Assembly: GCA_900556485.1 (NCBI GenBank)
Contig: USOX01000012.1
Span: forward strand, 1-64,000
Length of the DNA stretch: 64,000 bases
Reading direction: 5' to 3'
From: an uncultured Dysgonomonas sp.
GTDB taxonomy: Bacteria > Bacteroidota > Bacteroidia > Bacteroidales > Dysgonomonadaceae
The notes below the pieces were generated by a model. That model was not told where the DNA came from. It ran no database searches and worked only from the letters and a program-made list of their open reading frames with translations. The position numbers were made by a program, and so were the translations under genes. This document shows, one piece after another, positions 44,586-53,700 of this stretch. Each line of letters opens with the position of its first letter. The stretch's first letter is position 1.

Positions 44586-45077
44586 ATGAAAACTATTACA
44601 AAATTCTTACTGATTGCAGTAACAATGCTTTCTTTTACCGGACTAGCTAACGCTCAGGATTTCAATCCGGCACAAGATAGAGAGAAGATGCTGGCTCCAT
44701 TCCCTAAAGCTGAAGAAGGAATGGTAAGATATGTGATTTATCTGGATAAGCACGAAGACGAATCGTTGTATAAAGTAGAAATTGTACCGGGCAAAGTGAT
44801 GAGTGTAGATTGCAACCATCATTCACTAATGGGTAAACTGGAAGAAAAAGACCTTCAGGGATGGGGTTATACTTACTATAACTTTACCAGCAACGGACAA
44901 ACCCGTTCTACAATGATGGCATGTAACAAGCCAAACGAAGAAAAATTTGTTCAGAGTATGGGCTTGATGGTTAGATATAATAGCAAACTGCCTATCGTAG
45001 TTTATGCACCTAAAGGTTACGAAATTAAATACCGAGTATGGTATGCAGGCGCATTGCAGGCATCGCCGGTTCTCTAA
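44586..45077 (+). CDS. eco: ecotin-family periplasmic serine protease inhibitor
   Basis: Protein of 163 residues with a signal peptide ending near GLANAQ. The body follows ecotin throughout: FPKAEEGMVRYVIYL, LYKVEIVPGKVMSVDCNHHSLMGKLEEK, LQGWGYTYYNF, the reactive-site loop STMMAC with Met in P1, and MVRYNSKLPIVVYAPKGYEIKYRVWYA. The two cysteines that brace the reactive loop are present. Ecotin dimers inhibit trypsin-fold proteases such as elastase and chymotrypsin, protecting the cell from host or competitor proteases. It is a single gene with a terminator behind it. Confidence 0.95.
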   Translation: MKTITKFLLIAVTMLSFTGLANAQDFNPAQDREKMLAPFPKAEEGMVRYVIYLDKHEDESLYKVEIVPGKVMSVDCNHHSLMGKLEEKDLQGWGYTYYNFTSNGQTRSTMMACNKPNEEKFVQSMGLMVRYNSKLPIVVYAPKGYEIKYRVWYAGALQASPVL

Positions 45078-45103
45078 TTGAACTAAAACATAAAAAACAG
45101 ATG

Positions 45104-45141
45104 AGAGAGGGGGAGGATTTATTTCACCTCCTCTCTTTTGT
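45104..45141 (+). terminator. intrinsic terminator after ecotin
   Basis: AGAGAGGGGGAGG and CCTCCTCTCT pair around a short AT loop and are followed by TTTTGTTT. Confidence 0.8.
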
Positions 45142-45270
45142 TTGAATACTGTTTTGAGAAATAGGTACCTCTACTTAAAACAATATTAATGATAGGCTAA
45201 AATTTTTATTTCTAAAAAATAACATCTACTTTTGGGTACACAAAATAGAACGTATTTTAATATTAAAAGC

Positions 45271-45519
45271 ATGAAAATAGTAACAGCAAGACAATTTAGA
45301 AGTAACCAGAAAGCAGTTCTGGATATGGTTGATGAAGGCGAACAAATTGTAGTAAAAAGGAGTAACAAAGCCTATCTGATAGTACCAATCACCGAAAGTG
45401 ACAGAATATTTTCGAATCCGCAAATGGAGCAAAGGATCGAAGAGTCTATAGCACAGATAGAAAAGGGAGAGGTTACGAAAATAAATAAAGATGATATCTC
45501 AACATTTTTGGGCATTTGA
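45271..45519 (+). CDS. Phd/YefM-type antitoxin
   Basis: Protein of 82 residues from the chosen start (MKIVTARQFRSNQKAVLDMVDEGEQIVVKRSNKAYLIVP), a classic YefM N-terminal DNA-binding region. A charged C-terminal tail (QIEKGEVTKINKDDIS) follows and would cover the toxin. It neutralises the YoeB-like toxin encoded 25 bp downstream and represses the pair. The ATG at 45271 is preferred over 45232 because it matches the family start. Confidence 0.9.
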   Translation: MKIVTARQFRSNQKAVLDMVDEGEQIVVKRSNKAYLIVPITESDRIFSNPQMEQRIEESIAQIEKGEVTKINKDDISTFLGI

Positions 45520-45544
45520 GACTATTCTTAAATAAAAACAACTT

Positions 45545-45853
45545 ATGAAAAGTGCAGACAACCCTATAAAAAATAAATTATATACTTTAGTCTTTACTAA
45601 AAACGCACTTGAGGATATTGAAGCGCATAAAAAAGCCGAAAAAAAACCTATACTAAGGAAAATAGCCAAACTTCTGGAAGAACTAACAGAACATCCTCAG
45701 ACGGGAACAGGCAAACCAGGGCTTTTAAAATATGATTTAGCAGAATGTTGGTCGCGCAGAATAAACGACAAACACCGTTTGATATATTCTATTAAAGATG
45801 AAAGCATTGAGGTCATAAGCGCATTTACCTCCGGAGATTATAATGACAAGTAA
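45545..45853 (+). CDS. Txe/YoeB-family toxin
   Basis: Ribosome-dependent mRNA interferase of 102 residues. Characteristic YoeB elements are LYTLVFTKNALEDIEAHKK, KIAKLLEELTEHPQTGTGKPGLLKYDLAECWSRRINDKHRLIYSI, and the catalytic set with Glu in LAECWSRRIN, Arg, and His in DKHRLIY. The usual C-terminal aromatic pair is replaced by SGDYNDK, which keeps one Tyr. It is the second gene of the pair, ending in a bidirectional terminator. Confidence 0.92.
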   Translation: MKSADNPIKNKLYTLVFTKNALEDIEAHKKAEKKPILRKIAKLLEELTEHPQTGTGKPGLLKYDLAECWSRRINDKHRLIYSIKDESIEVISAFTSGDYNDK

Positions 45854-45881
45854 AAGCAGGATTTTCACCGATAAATAATAG

Positions 45882-45920
45882 AAAAGGGATGGTAGCAACA
45901 CACACTACCATCCCTTTTTC
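45882..45920. terminator. bidirectional terminator
   Basis: AAAAGGGATGGTAG 45882-45895 and CTACCATCCCTTTT 45905-45918 form a 14-bp perfect stem. It serves the toxin gene on the plus strand and the TonB receptor gene on the minus strand. Confidence 0.9.
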
Positions 45921-45991
45921 GATTAACTATGAAAAACTAATCAATATTGCTTGTATTGGCTAATGTCAATATTTATCAAGCCTTATTGTAT

Positions 45992-48211
45992 TTAAAATTT
46001 ATATTTCATACCAAACTCCACTGTAAACGGACGGATATAAGTCCCCGACAAGATTGCTCCATCCATCTTCTCCGCATCTTCCTTTGTATAAAGGTCTGCA
46101 CCAGAAATAGTACCTTTAGCTCCGCGTTGATTCAGCAGATTTACAACAGTTGCATTAAATTCCAGATTTTTTCCTAATGAATAATTAGCTCCTGCAAATG
46201 TTTCCCAACGTCCTTTAAAATTCAATGAGTTAGTCAGGTTAGCATATTCCTTACTGAAATAACGTGCACTTGCCCAAACTCTTAAATCTTTCCATTGATA
46301 ACTAGGGTCTATTTCTATCAATACTTTAGATACCCCTGTTACATAGTTATCATTGAAGTTATAATCAACAGATTCCCCTGTGTTGAAATTTACAGTTCCC
46401 GAATAGTTTTTATATTTAGGAGTTTGGAATGTAAATAAGAAATGCAAATTGAAATTTTTAAACGGAGTGGCAACTACATCGGTAGTCCAGCCTATTGTTT
46501 CGATATCATACGAAGCCAATGCACGCTCAACTGCCCCCGATGCACTGGAGAAATTCACTGTAGAACGATATTCATCGCGTTTGATATATGTAGCTTTCGA
46601 TACTAAACTTATCAGAGGGTGATTAAAGAATACACCAAATCCGGCTCCGGGTATTTTAGACTTTTTGATATTAGGTTCATTTCCAGCCGAGTAATTTTCC
46701 AGATGACCTGCTTGCTCATTATATGTAACTTCACCTAACAATCCAAAACTTTTTGTCATCTTATAAACACCATTTATCATAAAAGCTTTATTGAACCAAT
46801 CTTTATCTATATCAGTTTTCTTATTTGACAGATATGGTATATTTGCATCTATATCAGCATTATTTATATAATCTCCTCTTAAGTTTTGATATTCGAAACG
46901 TGCACCCAGATTCAATGTCAATACATCTGCGATATCCCATTTATCGGTAAGGAATATAGCCGTCTTATTTTCCGATCCATTATGATATTCATTGATTGCG
47001 CCATAAACTTCTGTACCGCTGATTACTTTCGGATTAGCTTCTACTGTCTGTGAATACAAAGCACCTTCTGTCGTAAATTTATCAATATCGTAAAGCCATT
47101 GATTCAAACCTATTTTCCATTCATGGTTGCCCGATTTCTTGCCAACTTCAAACAAGCTTGTCAAAGATTTGATTGGGGCTTTCTTAGATGCCAAAGCCAT
47201 TACTCCTTGTGCAGCAATAGTTTTAGTTTCGCCATTTTCGGTATAAGTATGATCATTGATACCTGTCATAATAGGTAGATAAAGGCCAGATTTAGCTGAA
47301 TGAAGACGTACAATATAATTGAAATTCAATCCATTATCAAACTTATTTTTCCCGATAAAATCTAATGTATGCGAACGCGAACCATAATCGTCTAAAGCAT
47401 CGCGTTCAACAATATCCCCGGTCTTTGCATCTCTTACTCTAAACTTCTGACCAGTCAGATAGCTGTCGCTACCAATCTTGAAGCCATCTAATTCGTCAAC
47501 CGAACCATCCAGATTATATTTATATGGAGCATACTGCTGCATAGTCATCGACTTCGAATCAGCATATTTATAAAAAGCCGATATGGAACCGCTACCACCA
47601 TTAAATTTATAATCTTGTGTAAGAGCTATTTTATACAACTGTGTCTGATCATTATAATATCGGTCTATATCATTCTTATTCACTTTATATGTACCCGGAT
47701 CGTAATTTACGAAAGCACCAACCGAATATTTCAGTCCTTTCTGATTAGCAGGGCCGCTTATATTCGCAGTTCCATTCAATAGTCCGAAGTGATTCGAATT
47801 TAGCCCTACATTTCCTCCAAACTTATCAGTACCCAGATTATCATATGTACCTACCGAGAAACCAACATCACCAATATTAATAGCAGTCTGTCCTAAGTCC
47901 AACAACTTCACGCCATTAGTCATAGCATCCATACGCCACGATTTGAATGGCATCTCAGGCCAGAAGAAATACACAACAGGCAGATCATTCTCGAGTACAG
48001 TAGTTCCTCCCACACTGGCAGGTAAGCCGATATTTACATTTCGTGGCCCTGCATTAGCCGAAGCTGCATTAAGCATCACATTACGGTCACTTTTTTGTTC
48101 TGCTGTTACCACTTTCGCTGTATCACGTTTGGCTGCATCCTGAGCATTAGCAGTAACGCCCAGTGTAGTAAATGCCAGTAGTAAGCTTATATTTTTGATT
48201 AACTTTTTCAT
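45992..48211 (-). CDS. TonB-dependent receptor-like outer-membrane protein
   Basis: Protein of 739 residues with a signal peptide ending near VTANAQDAAK. It lacks the usual N-terminal carboxypeptidase-like domain of SusC proteins and starts with a short plug-like region (NIGLPASVGGTTVLENDLPVVYF). A long barrel then ends in YIRPFTVEFGMKYKF with a terminal Phe. The barrel contains many aromatic girdle strands (LTLNLGARFEYQNL, FAGANYSLGKNLEFNATVVNLLNQRG). It lies 125 bp downstream of a GH3 enzyme gene on the same strand, which suggests uptake of a sugar product. No SusD partner is encoded nearby. Confidence 0.85.
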   Translation of the reverse strand: MKKLIKNISLLLAFTTLGVTANAQDAAKRDTAKVVTAEQKSDRNVMLNAASANAGPRNVNIGLPASVGGTTVLENDLPVVYFFWPEMPFKSWRMDAMTNGVKLLDLGQTAINIGDVGFSVGTYDNLGTDKFGGNVGLNSNHFGLLNGTANISGPANQKGLKYSVGAFVNYDPGTYKVNKNDIDRYYNDQTQLYKIALTQDYKFNGGSGSISAFYKYADSKSMTMQQYAPYKYNLDGSVDELDGFKIGSDSYLTGQKFRVRDAKTGDIVERDALDDYGSRSHTLDFIGKNKFDNGLNFNYIVRLHSAKSGLYLPIMTGINDHTYTENGETKTIAAQGVMALASKKAPIKSLTSLFEVGKKSGNHEWKIGLNQWLYDIDKFTTEGALYSQTVEANPKVISGTEVYGAINEYHNGSENKTAIFLTDKWDIADVLTLNLGARFEYQNLRGDYINNADIDANIPYLSNKKTDIDKDWFNKAFMINGVYKMTKSFGLLGEVTYNEQAGHLENYSAGNEPNIKKSKIPGAGFGVFFNHPLISLVSKATYIKRDEYRSTVNFSSASGAVERALASYDIETIGWTTDVVATPFKNFNLHFLFTFQTPKYKNYSGTVNFNTGESVDYNFNDNYVTGVSKVLIEIDPSYQWKDLRVWASARYFSKEYANLTNSLNFKGRWETFAGANYSLGKNLEFNATVVNLLNQRGAKGTISGADLYTKEDAEKMDGAILSGTYIRPFTVEFGMKYKF

Positions 48212-48227
48212 AGTTTTTTGTTTTAGT

Positions 48228-48342
48228 TTTTTAGTTTACGAGTTGTTAGAGTTCTAGTTTACTAGCTTTTGTGGCGTTGTACCAATTGCACATTGGCTAA
48301 TTTCCGCATCGCCACATTGGCTAATCTGCTAATTTGCTAATT
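48228..48342. repeat. phrase-type repeats between the GH3 and TonB receptor genes
   Basis: The first half (about 48228-48272) is built from AGTTTACGAGTT and TAGTTTACTAG phrases, as in the ABC-F leader. The second half (about 48273-48342) is built from CCAATTGCACATTGGCTAAT phrases, as at 9577-9678 and 53620-53700. Confidence 0.6.
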
Positions 48343-50667
48343 CTTCACCCCATATTTTGCTGTACGGGCATCTTTAATCACACCTTTCCAGTTAAGCCCA
48401 TATGCAAAATCATAAACATTACCTTCTGTGTCTTTATGGCATTCCATATCAAAAGGCATATCTTCTTTTTGTTTTTCTACAGCCGACATACTTGCAGGCA
48501 TCTGCATCGGAAGCAAACCCGAAGGTTCGAATTTACCGGAGATAATATCCATTATTGGCTGTTCACCAACCGAGAAACGAACCAAAATACCATCCACCTT
48601 ATCTTCGAATTCATTGAATACCATTCCACGAGATACATTAGCAACTACAATCACCGGTTTGTCTCCCATCATAGCTCTTGTGTTCAATACCGAACGTAAG
48701 TCCATTGTATTGGAAGCTGTAACAGTTTTTCCTTTGTAAGAGCGGTCTGTTATTGTTGGATCTACCACAGGGTCTCCTGCTGCAATACTATGCTCGCGGG
48801 CATCTGTAGCTGTATATGTTCCATACTGAAGAGAGATAGGCACATATCCGTTTCCTCCGGCTTTACGGTCATCTATATCGTATCCGCCACCATCGTTATT
48901 AGTATAAGGGCCTGAGATAAATACAATTGCAAAGTCTGCTTTTGCCGGATCGTCAGTTACATTATAGTATTTTTTTACCATTTCCTCATTAGCAGCTTTT
49001 TGTAAGCTTTGTTTCGACCAGTTACCCCACCAATCTTTTACCGATGGTGTATAAACTTCAGGAATGTAAACAGTCTTACGTTCTTTGATAGGCATTACAT
49101 TTCCTTTGTTTTTCAGCATAACTACTGACTTCAATTGTGTAGTATAACCTTCCTGCATAAATTCAGGATTTCCTACAACTTTTGCTGTCTCTTGCGGATC
49201 CAGATATGGATTTTCGAACAAGCCTAAGCGAAAAATATTCCTCAACAAACGAACAGCCGATTGCTCGAAACGATTTCGCATAAACTTCTTACCATGCTCT
49301 TTTGCACCCATATTGTAAGCTTCGATTACTGGCCCCATTTCGTTGTTTCCTCCAAACTGATCCATACCTGCCATCAATGCTATATAATGTCTTTCGGCTA
49401 CAGTTTTATCTTCTACACCCCAAGGTTTTCCGGCAAAATCGCCCGGAGTTGCACCTTCGTTACCTGTTATCAGCCAGTCGGTACATACTACGCCATCGTA
49501 GCCATATTTTTCTCTCAGCAAGTCTGTTACTATATATTTGCTGAAACCGTTCGCTAAATTGGTTCCGTCTTTTGCCTGATTGTAAGAGATAGTATAGTAA
49601 GGCATTACAGCCGAAGCCATACCTGTTTTTCCATCCAGTTTGAAAGCACCTTCGGTAAAAGGTTTCAAATGTGTTTCAAAATTATTTCCCGGATAAACCG
49701 CAAACTTACCAAATGCCCAGTGACCATCGCGCCCACCTTCTTCAGGTCCACCGCTTGGCCAGTGTTTTACCATAGCATTCACACTCTTATAACCCCAGCC
49801 GTCAGCAATCTCATCTTTACCTGTCGAAGTCTGGAATCCGTCGATATAAGCACGAGCCATATCTGTAGCCAAAGCAGGGCTTTCGCCAAATGTCATGCTC
49901 GAACGATACCAGCGAGGCTCTGTAGCTAAATCGATCTGAGGAGATAGAGCTGTACCAATACCCAAAGCACGGTATTCTATAGCTGCAATCTCTCCAAAAC
50001 GCTTTACTAATGCCGGATCGAATGTAGCAGCCATACCAAGCCCGTCGGGCCACAATGATATTTCGCCACCTGCTCCGGCATTAAACTCTGCAACAGTCGA
50101 TCCTGTCACTTGACCCGAATGACGAGGATCGGAACTGTTATTTGCAGGGATACCCAAACCAACACTTTCTACCCAAGCCTGTAATTCGTTATTCCATCTG
50201 GCAGCTACTTCCGGACTTTTTACACCTACCAATAATACATGGCGGAGGTTATCGTCCTTCAGAAATACTTTTTGTGCATCCGACAAATCCCATGGATTAG
50301 CTCCACTTTGCGAAAATGGCTTTCCATTATATGTACCGGCGGCAAAGCCGAATTCATTTGCCGGAACGGCCTGATGTCCGCTATATAGCATCAGTCCTGC
50401 TATTTGCTCTACAGTCATTTTACTAGCCAGGTCTTTGGCACGTTCATCTATAGGCAAACGCCAGTCTTCATATTTATCTAATTTTCCGTTTTTGTTCAGG
50501 TCTTTGAACTTAAGACCATTTACTGTCAGTATTTTAATACCCGAAGAAGGGGAATACCCTAGGGTTGCTCCGTTGCTGTTTTCAACAACTACATAGTTCT
50601 TTGCTCCTTGCGAAAAAGCAAGGTTGGCGGCTACAAATGCCAGAATGAATAAAAATGCTTTTTTCAT
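48337..50667 (-). CDS. secreted glycoside hydrolase family 3 enzyme (beta-glucosidase-like)
   Basis: Protein of 776 residues with a signal peptide (MKKAFLFILAFVAANLAFSQ). The (beta/alpha)8 domain has YEDWRLPIDERAKDLASKMTVEQIAGLML, SPQIDLATEPRWYR and VNAMVKHWPSGGPEEGG. The catalytic nucleophile Asp is in YDGVVCTDWLITG. The following alpha/beta sandwich contains VVMLKNKGNVMP and the region DILVRF/SVGEQPIMDIISGKFEPSGLLPMQMP. Length and order are typical of two-domain GH3 enzymes. ATG 50667 was chosen because it opens the signal peptide; upstream frame extension is leader RNA. Sugar specificity is not certain. It is first in an operon with the TonB receptor and divergent from a Nudix-type regulator. 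Confidence 0.92.
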   Translation of the reverse strand: MKKAFLFILAFVAANLAFSQGAKNYVVVENSNGATLGYSPSSGIKILTVNGLKFKDLNKNGKLDKYEDWRLPIDERAKDLASKMTVEQIAGLMLYSGHQAVPANEFGFAAGTYNGKPFSQSGANPWDLSDAQKVFLKDDNLRHVLLVGVKSPEVAARWNNELQAWVESVGLGIPANNSSDPRHSGQVTGSTVAEFNAGAGGEISLWPDGLGMAATFDPALVKRFGEIAAIEYRALGIGTALSPQIDLATEPRWYRSSMTFGESPALATDMARAYIDGFQTSTGKDEIADGWGYKSVNAMVKHWPSGGPEEGGRDGHWAFGKFAVYPGNNFETHLKPFTEGAFKLDGKTGMASAVMPYYTISYNQAKDGTNLANGFSKYIVTDLLREKYGYDGVVCTDWLITGNEGATPGDFAGKPWGVEDKTVAERHYIALMAGMDQFGGNNEMGPVIEAYNMGAKEHGKKFMRNRFEQSAVRLLRNIFRLGLFENPYLDPQETAKVVGNPEFMQEGYTTQLKSVVMLKNKGNVMPIKERKTVYIPEVYTPSVKDWWGNWSKQSLQKAANEEMVKKYYNVTDDPAKADFAIVFISGPYTNNDGGGYDIDDRKAGGNGYVPISLQYGTYTATDAREHSIAAGDPVVDPTITDRSYKGKTVTASNTMDLRSVLNTRAMMGDKPVIVVANVSRGMVFNEFEDKVDGILVRFSVGEQPIMDIISGKFEPSGLLPMQMPASMSAVEKQKEDMPFDMECHKDTEGNVYDFAYGLNWKGVIKDARTAKYGVKN

Positions 50668-50905
50668 AAAATATCTGTTAACTAATGATATGATCTTGAA
50701 GTGTATAAGGATCGACATCCTTTTAGAAGCTCCGCCTACCTTTTCTGTGCCTGGCCATGACACGAAGTGTAGTTGGCGTGTATCTTTCATCTTGATTCGC
50801 AAAAAGTATTTCACGAATGATTTCCTCAAAATTACTTGCGTCACAAAAACGCACACAAGCGTCTCTATGACGCAAATGTAATATTTATTAATTTATATGA
50901 CCAAA
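50668..50905 (-). promoter_or_regulatory. promoter and structured leader of the GH3-TonB receptor operon
   Basis: On the minus strand TTTG (50905-50902) is followed after 21 bp by TACATTTG (50880-50873), a full Bacteroidetes promoter. The leader of about 200 nt begins with a stem of TTGCGTCA paired with TGACGCAA around an inner GACGC-containing segment. This may regulate stability or access. Confidence 0.6.
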
Positions 50906-50983
50906 CATTTTAAGGAAAAACAATTTCAGCACACAGCCGAACCAACACATAACAACCTGTACAAAAACACATTAACCCAAATC

Positions 50984-50997
50984 ATGTTTTAAAACAT
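50984..50997. promoter_or_regulatory. possible operator palindrome in the divergent region
   Basis: ATGTTTTAAAACAT is a perfect 14-bp palindrome between the divergent promoters of the GH3 operon and the Nudix-type regulator. It is a candidate binding site for that regulator. Its AT content means chance occurrence is not excluded. Confidence 0.35.
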
Positions 50998-51054
50998 AAA
51001 AAATAAAAAGAAGTTAAAATGCCGTAATAATTCAAATTTTCGATCTGACTTCGT

Positions 51055-51062
51055 TAATTTTG
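51055..51062 (+). promoter_or_regulatory. minus-7 box for the Nudix-type regulator gene
   Basis: TAATTTTG matches TAnnTTTG 19 bp before the start codon, so the mRNA would have a very short leader. Confidence 0.5.
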
Positions 51063-51081
51063 GGGTGCTCAAAAGAATGAA

Positions 51082-51867
51082 ATGAGAAAAGAAAAACAAT
51101 CCGCAAATGTCCTTCAATATAGCGCCGACGTCTTCCATCCCGGGACTTCGGTAGACTGCGTTATATTCGGATTTCACGAAGGAACCCTTAAAATACTATT
51201 GAATAAATTTTCGTATTACAACAAATGGATGATTCCGGGAGGATTTGTACATAAAGACGAAAATGTAGACGACGCTGCATACAGGCTGCTAACGTTAAGA
51301 ACCGGACTGTCTGATATCTATCTGCGACAGTTTTATCTGTTCGGAGATAAAGACAGAACCAATATTGAAGAAAATGAAGATATGCTTATCCGTTGGGGTA
51401 TTACCGACAGTGAAGAACGAAAGAAGCATTGGCTCGTACAGCGCTTTGTAAGTGTAGGTTACTATGCACTTGTAGAATACTCGAAGGTAAAAATAGAAAC
51501 GAACGACGATGAAGAAATAGCATGGTTCGACCTCGACGAAATTCCCGTCTTGTATACAGACCACAACAAGATAATAGAAAAAGCACTGGCAACTATACGG
51601 ATGCAATTGCTGATACTTCCATTTGGCTATGAATTGCTTCCCGAAAAATTCACAATGACGGAGCTGCGCATCATATACGAAACCATCCTTCGCCAAAAAT
51701 TGGATCGTCGTAATTTTCAACGTAAGATGCTCGGCACAGGGCTTATTCATAAACTGGATGAAGTGAGCAAAAAATGGGGTGTAAAATCGTCTGCCCTTTT
51801 CTCCTTCGATAAGGAAAAATATTACAATGCAGTAGAAAATGGATTTATGTCATTCGATCAAGACTAA
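51082..51867 (+). CDS. Nudix-domain transcriptional regulator (NrtR/AraR-like)
   Basis: Protein of 261 residues. The N-terminal Nudix fold (about 20-160: VDCVIFGFHEGTLKILLNKF ... WMIPGGFVHKDENVDDAAYRLLTLRTGL) has a degenerate Nudix box. The REUxEE core is replaced by RLLTLR, so hydrolase activity is unlikely. The C-terminal part (about 185-250) is a winged helix (FTMTELRIIYETILRQKLDRRNFQRKMLGTGLI). This architecture is that of NrtR-type regulators, which in Bacteroidetes include the arabinose regulator AraR of B. thetaiotaomicron. Divergent placement next to the GH3-TonB receptor operon suggests it senses the released sugar and controls that operon. Confidence 0.88.
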   Translation: MRKEKQSANVLQYSADVFHPGTSVDCVIFGFHEGTLKILLNKFSYYNKWMIPGGFVHKDENVDDAAYRLLTLRTGLSDIYLRQFYLFGDKDRTNIEENEDMLIRWGITDSEERKKHWLVQRFVSVGYYALVEYSKVKIETNDDEEIAWFDLDEIPVLYTDHNKIIEKALATIRMQLLILPFGYELLPEKFTMTELRIIYETILRQKLDRRNFQRKMLGTGLIHKLDEVSKKWGVKSSALFSFDKEKYYNAVENGFMSFDQD

Positions 51868-51894
51868 TTTAACATAAAGCAATATAAACAACTA

Positions 51895-51927
51895 AATACC
51901 ATACGATTATACCGTATGGTATTTTTT
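51895..51927 (+). terminator. intrinsic terminator
   Basis: AATACCATACG 51895-51905 and CGTATGGTATT 51913-51923 form an 11-bp stem followed by a T run. Confidence 0.9.
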
Positions 51928-52051
51928 ATTATATAACATCATACAGCTATTTTTTAAGTAAAAGACGTTACCTTATAACAAAATATTTTCACACTTTTCT
52001 TTTAACAGTTATATTTAACACTATATACTGCAGAACATTTAACTTTAATTA

Positions 52052-52059
52052 TATCTTTG
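52052..52059 (+). promoter_or_regulatory. minus-7 box for the 52102 gene
   Basis: TATCTTTG matches TAnnTTTG about 43 bp before the start codon. Confidence 0.5.
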
Positions 52060-52101
52060 CAGCCGAAAGTTAAATAAAGTCTAATTTACAAAGCTACTAA
52101 C

Positions 52102-52959
52102 ATGAGATTACTAATTTTATCCGCGTGCGTATTATTCGCATCAACCTTATTCGCTCAGAATAACACAGACTCTACAACAACAATCGTACAAAACTCGGCT
52201 TTACTTCAGGATTCTATTGTTTTTGAAACTACAGAAGCAACAGTACAGGAACTGGAATATTATCAGGGAGGGCCACTTTCGCACCTTAATGTTGCCGTAC
52301 GTCTCTCTACAATGGGATTCGGTATCGAAGCCGCTACTCCATTAAACAGTTACTTAAAGCTACGTGCCGGTATCAACTACATGGGATACAAAAGCAGCGA
52401 TTTTGATATCTCGCTCGACGACCCTAGCGGAATGCTCGAAGAAGCTATCGGTTACGTACCCGATTACAACATGAAAGGCGAACTTAACTTTACTAACGGA
52501 CATGTATTAGTTGACTTCCACCCTGTAAAAAAAGGTATATTCCACCTTACAGCTGGAGCTTACATCGGAAAAAACCAATTGAAAGCAAAAGGTTATCTTG
52601 TGGATGGAGATGGAAACAGGGCTACCCTAATAGATCCTACCGAAAAATGGCCAAACATCGACTTCGACGGACACCAACTAGATATCAATAATGGAGACCT
52701 GAATGCTACCCTACAATTAGGACAAGTGATAAAACCATACTTTGGTTTCGGTCTGGGACGTGCTATTTCTAAAAGCCGCGTAAGCTTCAAATTCGAGATG
52801 GGCGCTATCTATCAGGGAAAATATACACTGAAACAAAATGGAAAGAAAGTTGAAACAATCAGTAATGCTGTGGAAAACTTCGAAGATATAGACAAAATCA
52901 CCAATATACTAAAATGGTGGCCTATGCTTAATTTCCAATTAACATATAGAATTTTCTAA
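52102..52959 (+). CDS. outer-membrane beta-barrel protein
   Basis: Protein of 285 residues with a signal peptide ending near STLFAQN. After a linker, amphipathic strands follow (LNVAVRLSTMGFGIEAATPL, YLKLRAGINYMGYKS, GIFHLTAGAYIGKNQLKA, IKPYFGFGLGRAISKSRVSFKFEMGAIYQGKY) and the last strand ends MLNFQLTYRIF. This is the pattern of a small 8- to 10-strand barrel. No function can be assigned. It has its own promoter box; the next gene is 190 bp away. Confidence 0.8.
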   Translation: MRLLILSACVLFASTLFAQNNTDSTTTIVQNSALLQDSIVFETTEATVQELEYYQGGPLSHLNVAVRLSTMGFGIEAATPLNSYLKLRAGINYMGYKSSDFDISLDDPSGMLEEAIGYVPDYNMKGELNFTNGHVLVDFHPVKKGIFHLTAGAYIGKNQLKAKGYLVDGDGNRATLIDPTEKWPNIDFDGHQLDINNGDLNATLQLGQVIKPYFGFGLGRAISKSRVSFKFEMGAIYQGKYTLKQNGKKVETISNAVENFEDIDKITNILKWWPMLNFQLTYRIF

Positions 52960-53147
52960 TAGATAAATTTCTATATTACAATAGTTTGAACAAAAAGTTA
53001 TTAAAATAATTTTAACTTTAGCATATATAAGTTTTGGTAATATCACTTAATATGAATAATTTTAACCTGTGGACTGTTCTCTCTTTCAAATTAGCCCGAA
53101 GAATAAAGTCCGGTTATTGATTTTAGAAATTGTTAAACCATAACTAT

Positions 53148-53615
53148 ATGAGCAAAGTAATCATCAATTCCTACAGCGATTTCGAGCAATATGTAGGCAA
53201 AGAACTTGGAACTTCAGACTATTTAAAAATCACGCAGGACCGTATCAACCTGTTTGCAGATGCCACACTCGACCATCAGTGGATACATGTGGATCCGGAA
53301 AAGGCGAAAGTAGAAAGTCCTTTCAAAAATACGATAGCACACGGTTATCTGTTGGTATCACTCCTTCCATACCTGTGGGATCAGGTGGTAGAAGTAAACA
53401 ACATTAAGATGCTGATCAACTATGGTATCGAAAAATTGAAATTCAATCAGGCTGTTGTTGTAGACAGTGAGATAAGAATGAGAGTAAAACTTGAATCTCT
53501 TATCAACCTGAGAGGTATAGCAAAAGCTGAACTAAAACTAGTATTGGAAATAAAAGACTGTCCGAAAAACGCTTTGGAAGAAACAGTTATTTTCCTATAT
53601 CATTTTAATAATTAG
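53148..53615 (+). CDS. MaoC-like hotdog-fold dehydratase
   Basis: Protein of 155 residues from ATG 53148. The (R)-hydratase motif is in LFADATLDHQWIHVDPEKAKVESPFKNTIAHGYLLVSLLPYL: an Asp and His with the conserved FxxTIAHG loop. Such enzymes hydrate enoyl-thioesters or act as thioesterase relatives. No signal peptide is present. It is convergent with the menE gene, from which it is separated by a phrase-type repeat, so a direct role in menaquinone synthesis is only a guess. An upstream TTG (53130) is less likely. Confidence 0.85.
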   Translation: MSKVIINSYSDFEQYVGKELGTSDYLKITQDRINLFADATLDHQWIHVDPEKAKVESPFKNTIAHGYLLVSLLPYLWDQVVEVNNIKMLINYGIEKLKFNQAVVVDSEIRMRVKLESLINLRGIAKAELKLVLEIKDCPKNALEETVIFLYHFNN

Positions 53616-53619
53616 AATT

Positions 53620-53700
53620 GACTAATATACTAATGTGCCAATGTGCCGATATGCAAATAAATTTGCTTCGCACCATTGGCACATTGGCATATTAATACAT
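53620..53700. repeat. phrase-type inverted repeat (CCAATGTGCC family)
   Basis: TAATATACTAATGTGCCAAT on the left is answered by the complement ATTGGCACATTGGCATATTA on the right around GCAAATAAATTTGC. The gap between two convergent genes is wholly made of it, so it may terminate both. Confidence 0.7.

Noticed and set aside
53148..53615. MaoC-like gene as a member of the menaquinone cluster
   Set aside because: It is on the opposite strand, separated by a repeat, and carries a hydratase-type motif. No evidence ties it to DHNA-CoA hydrolysis.
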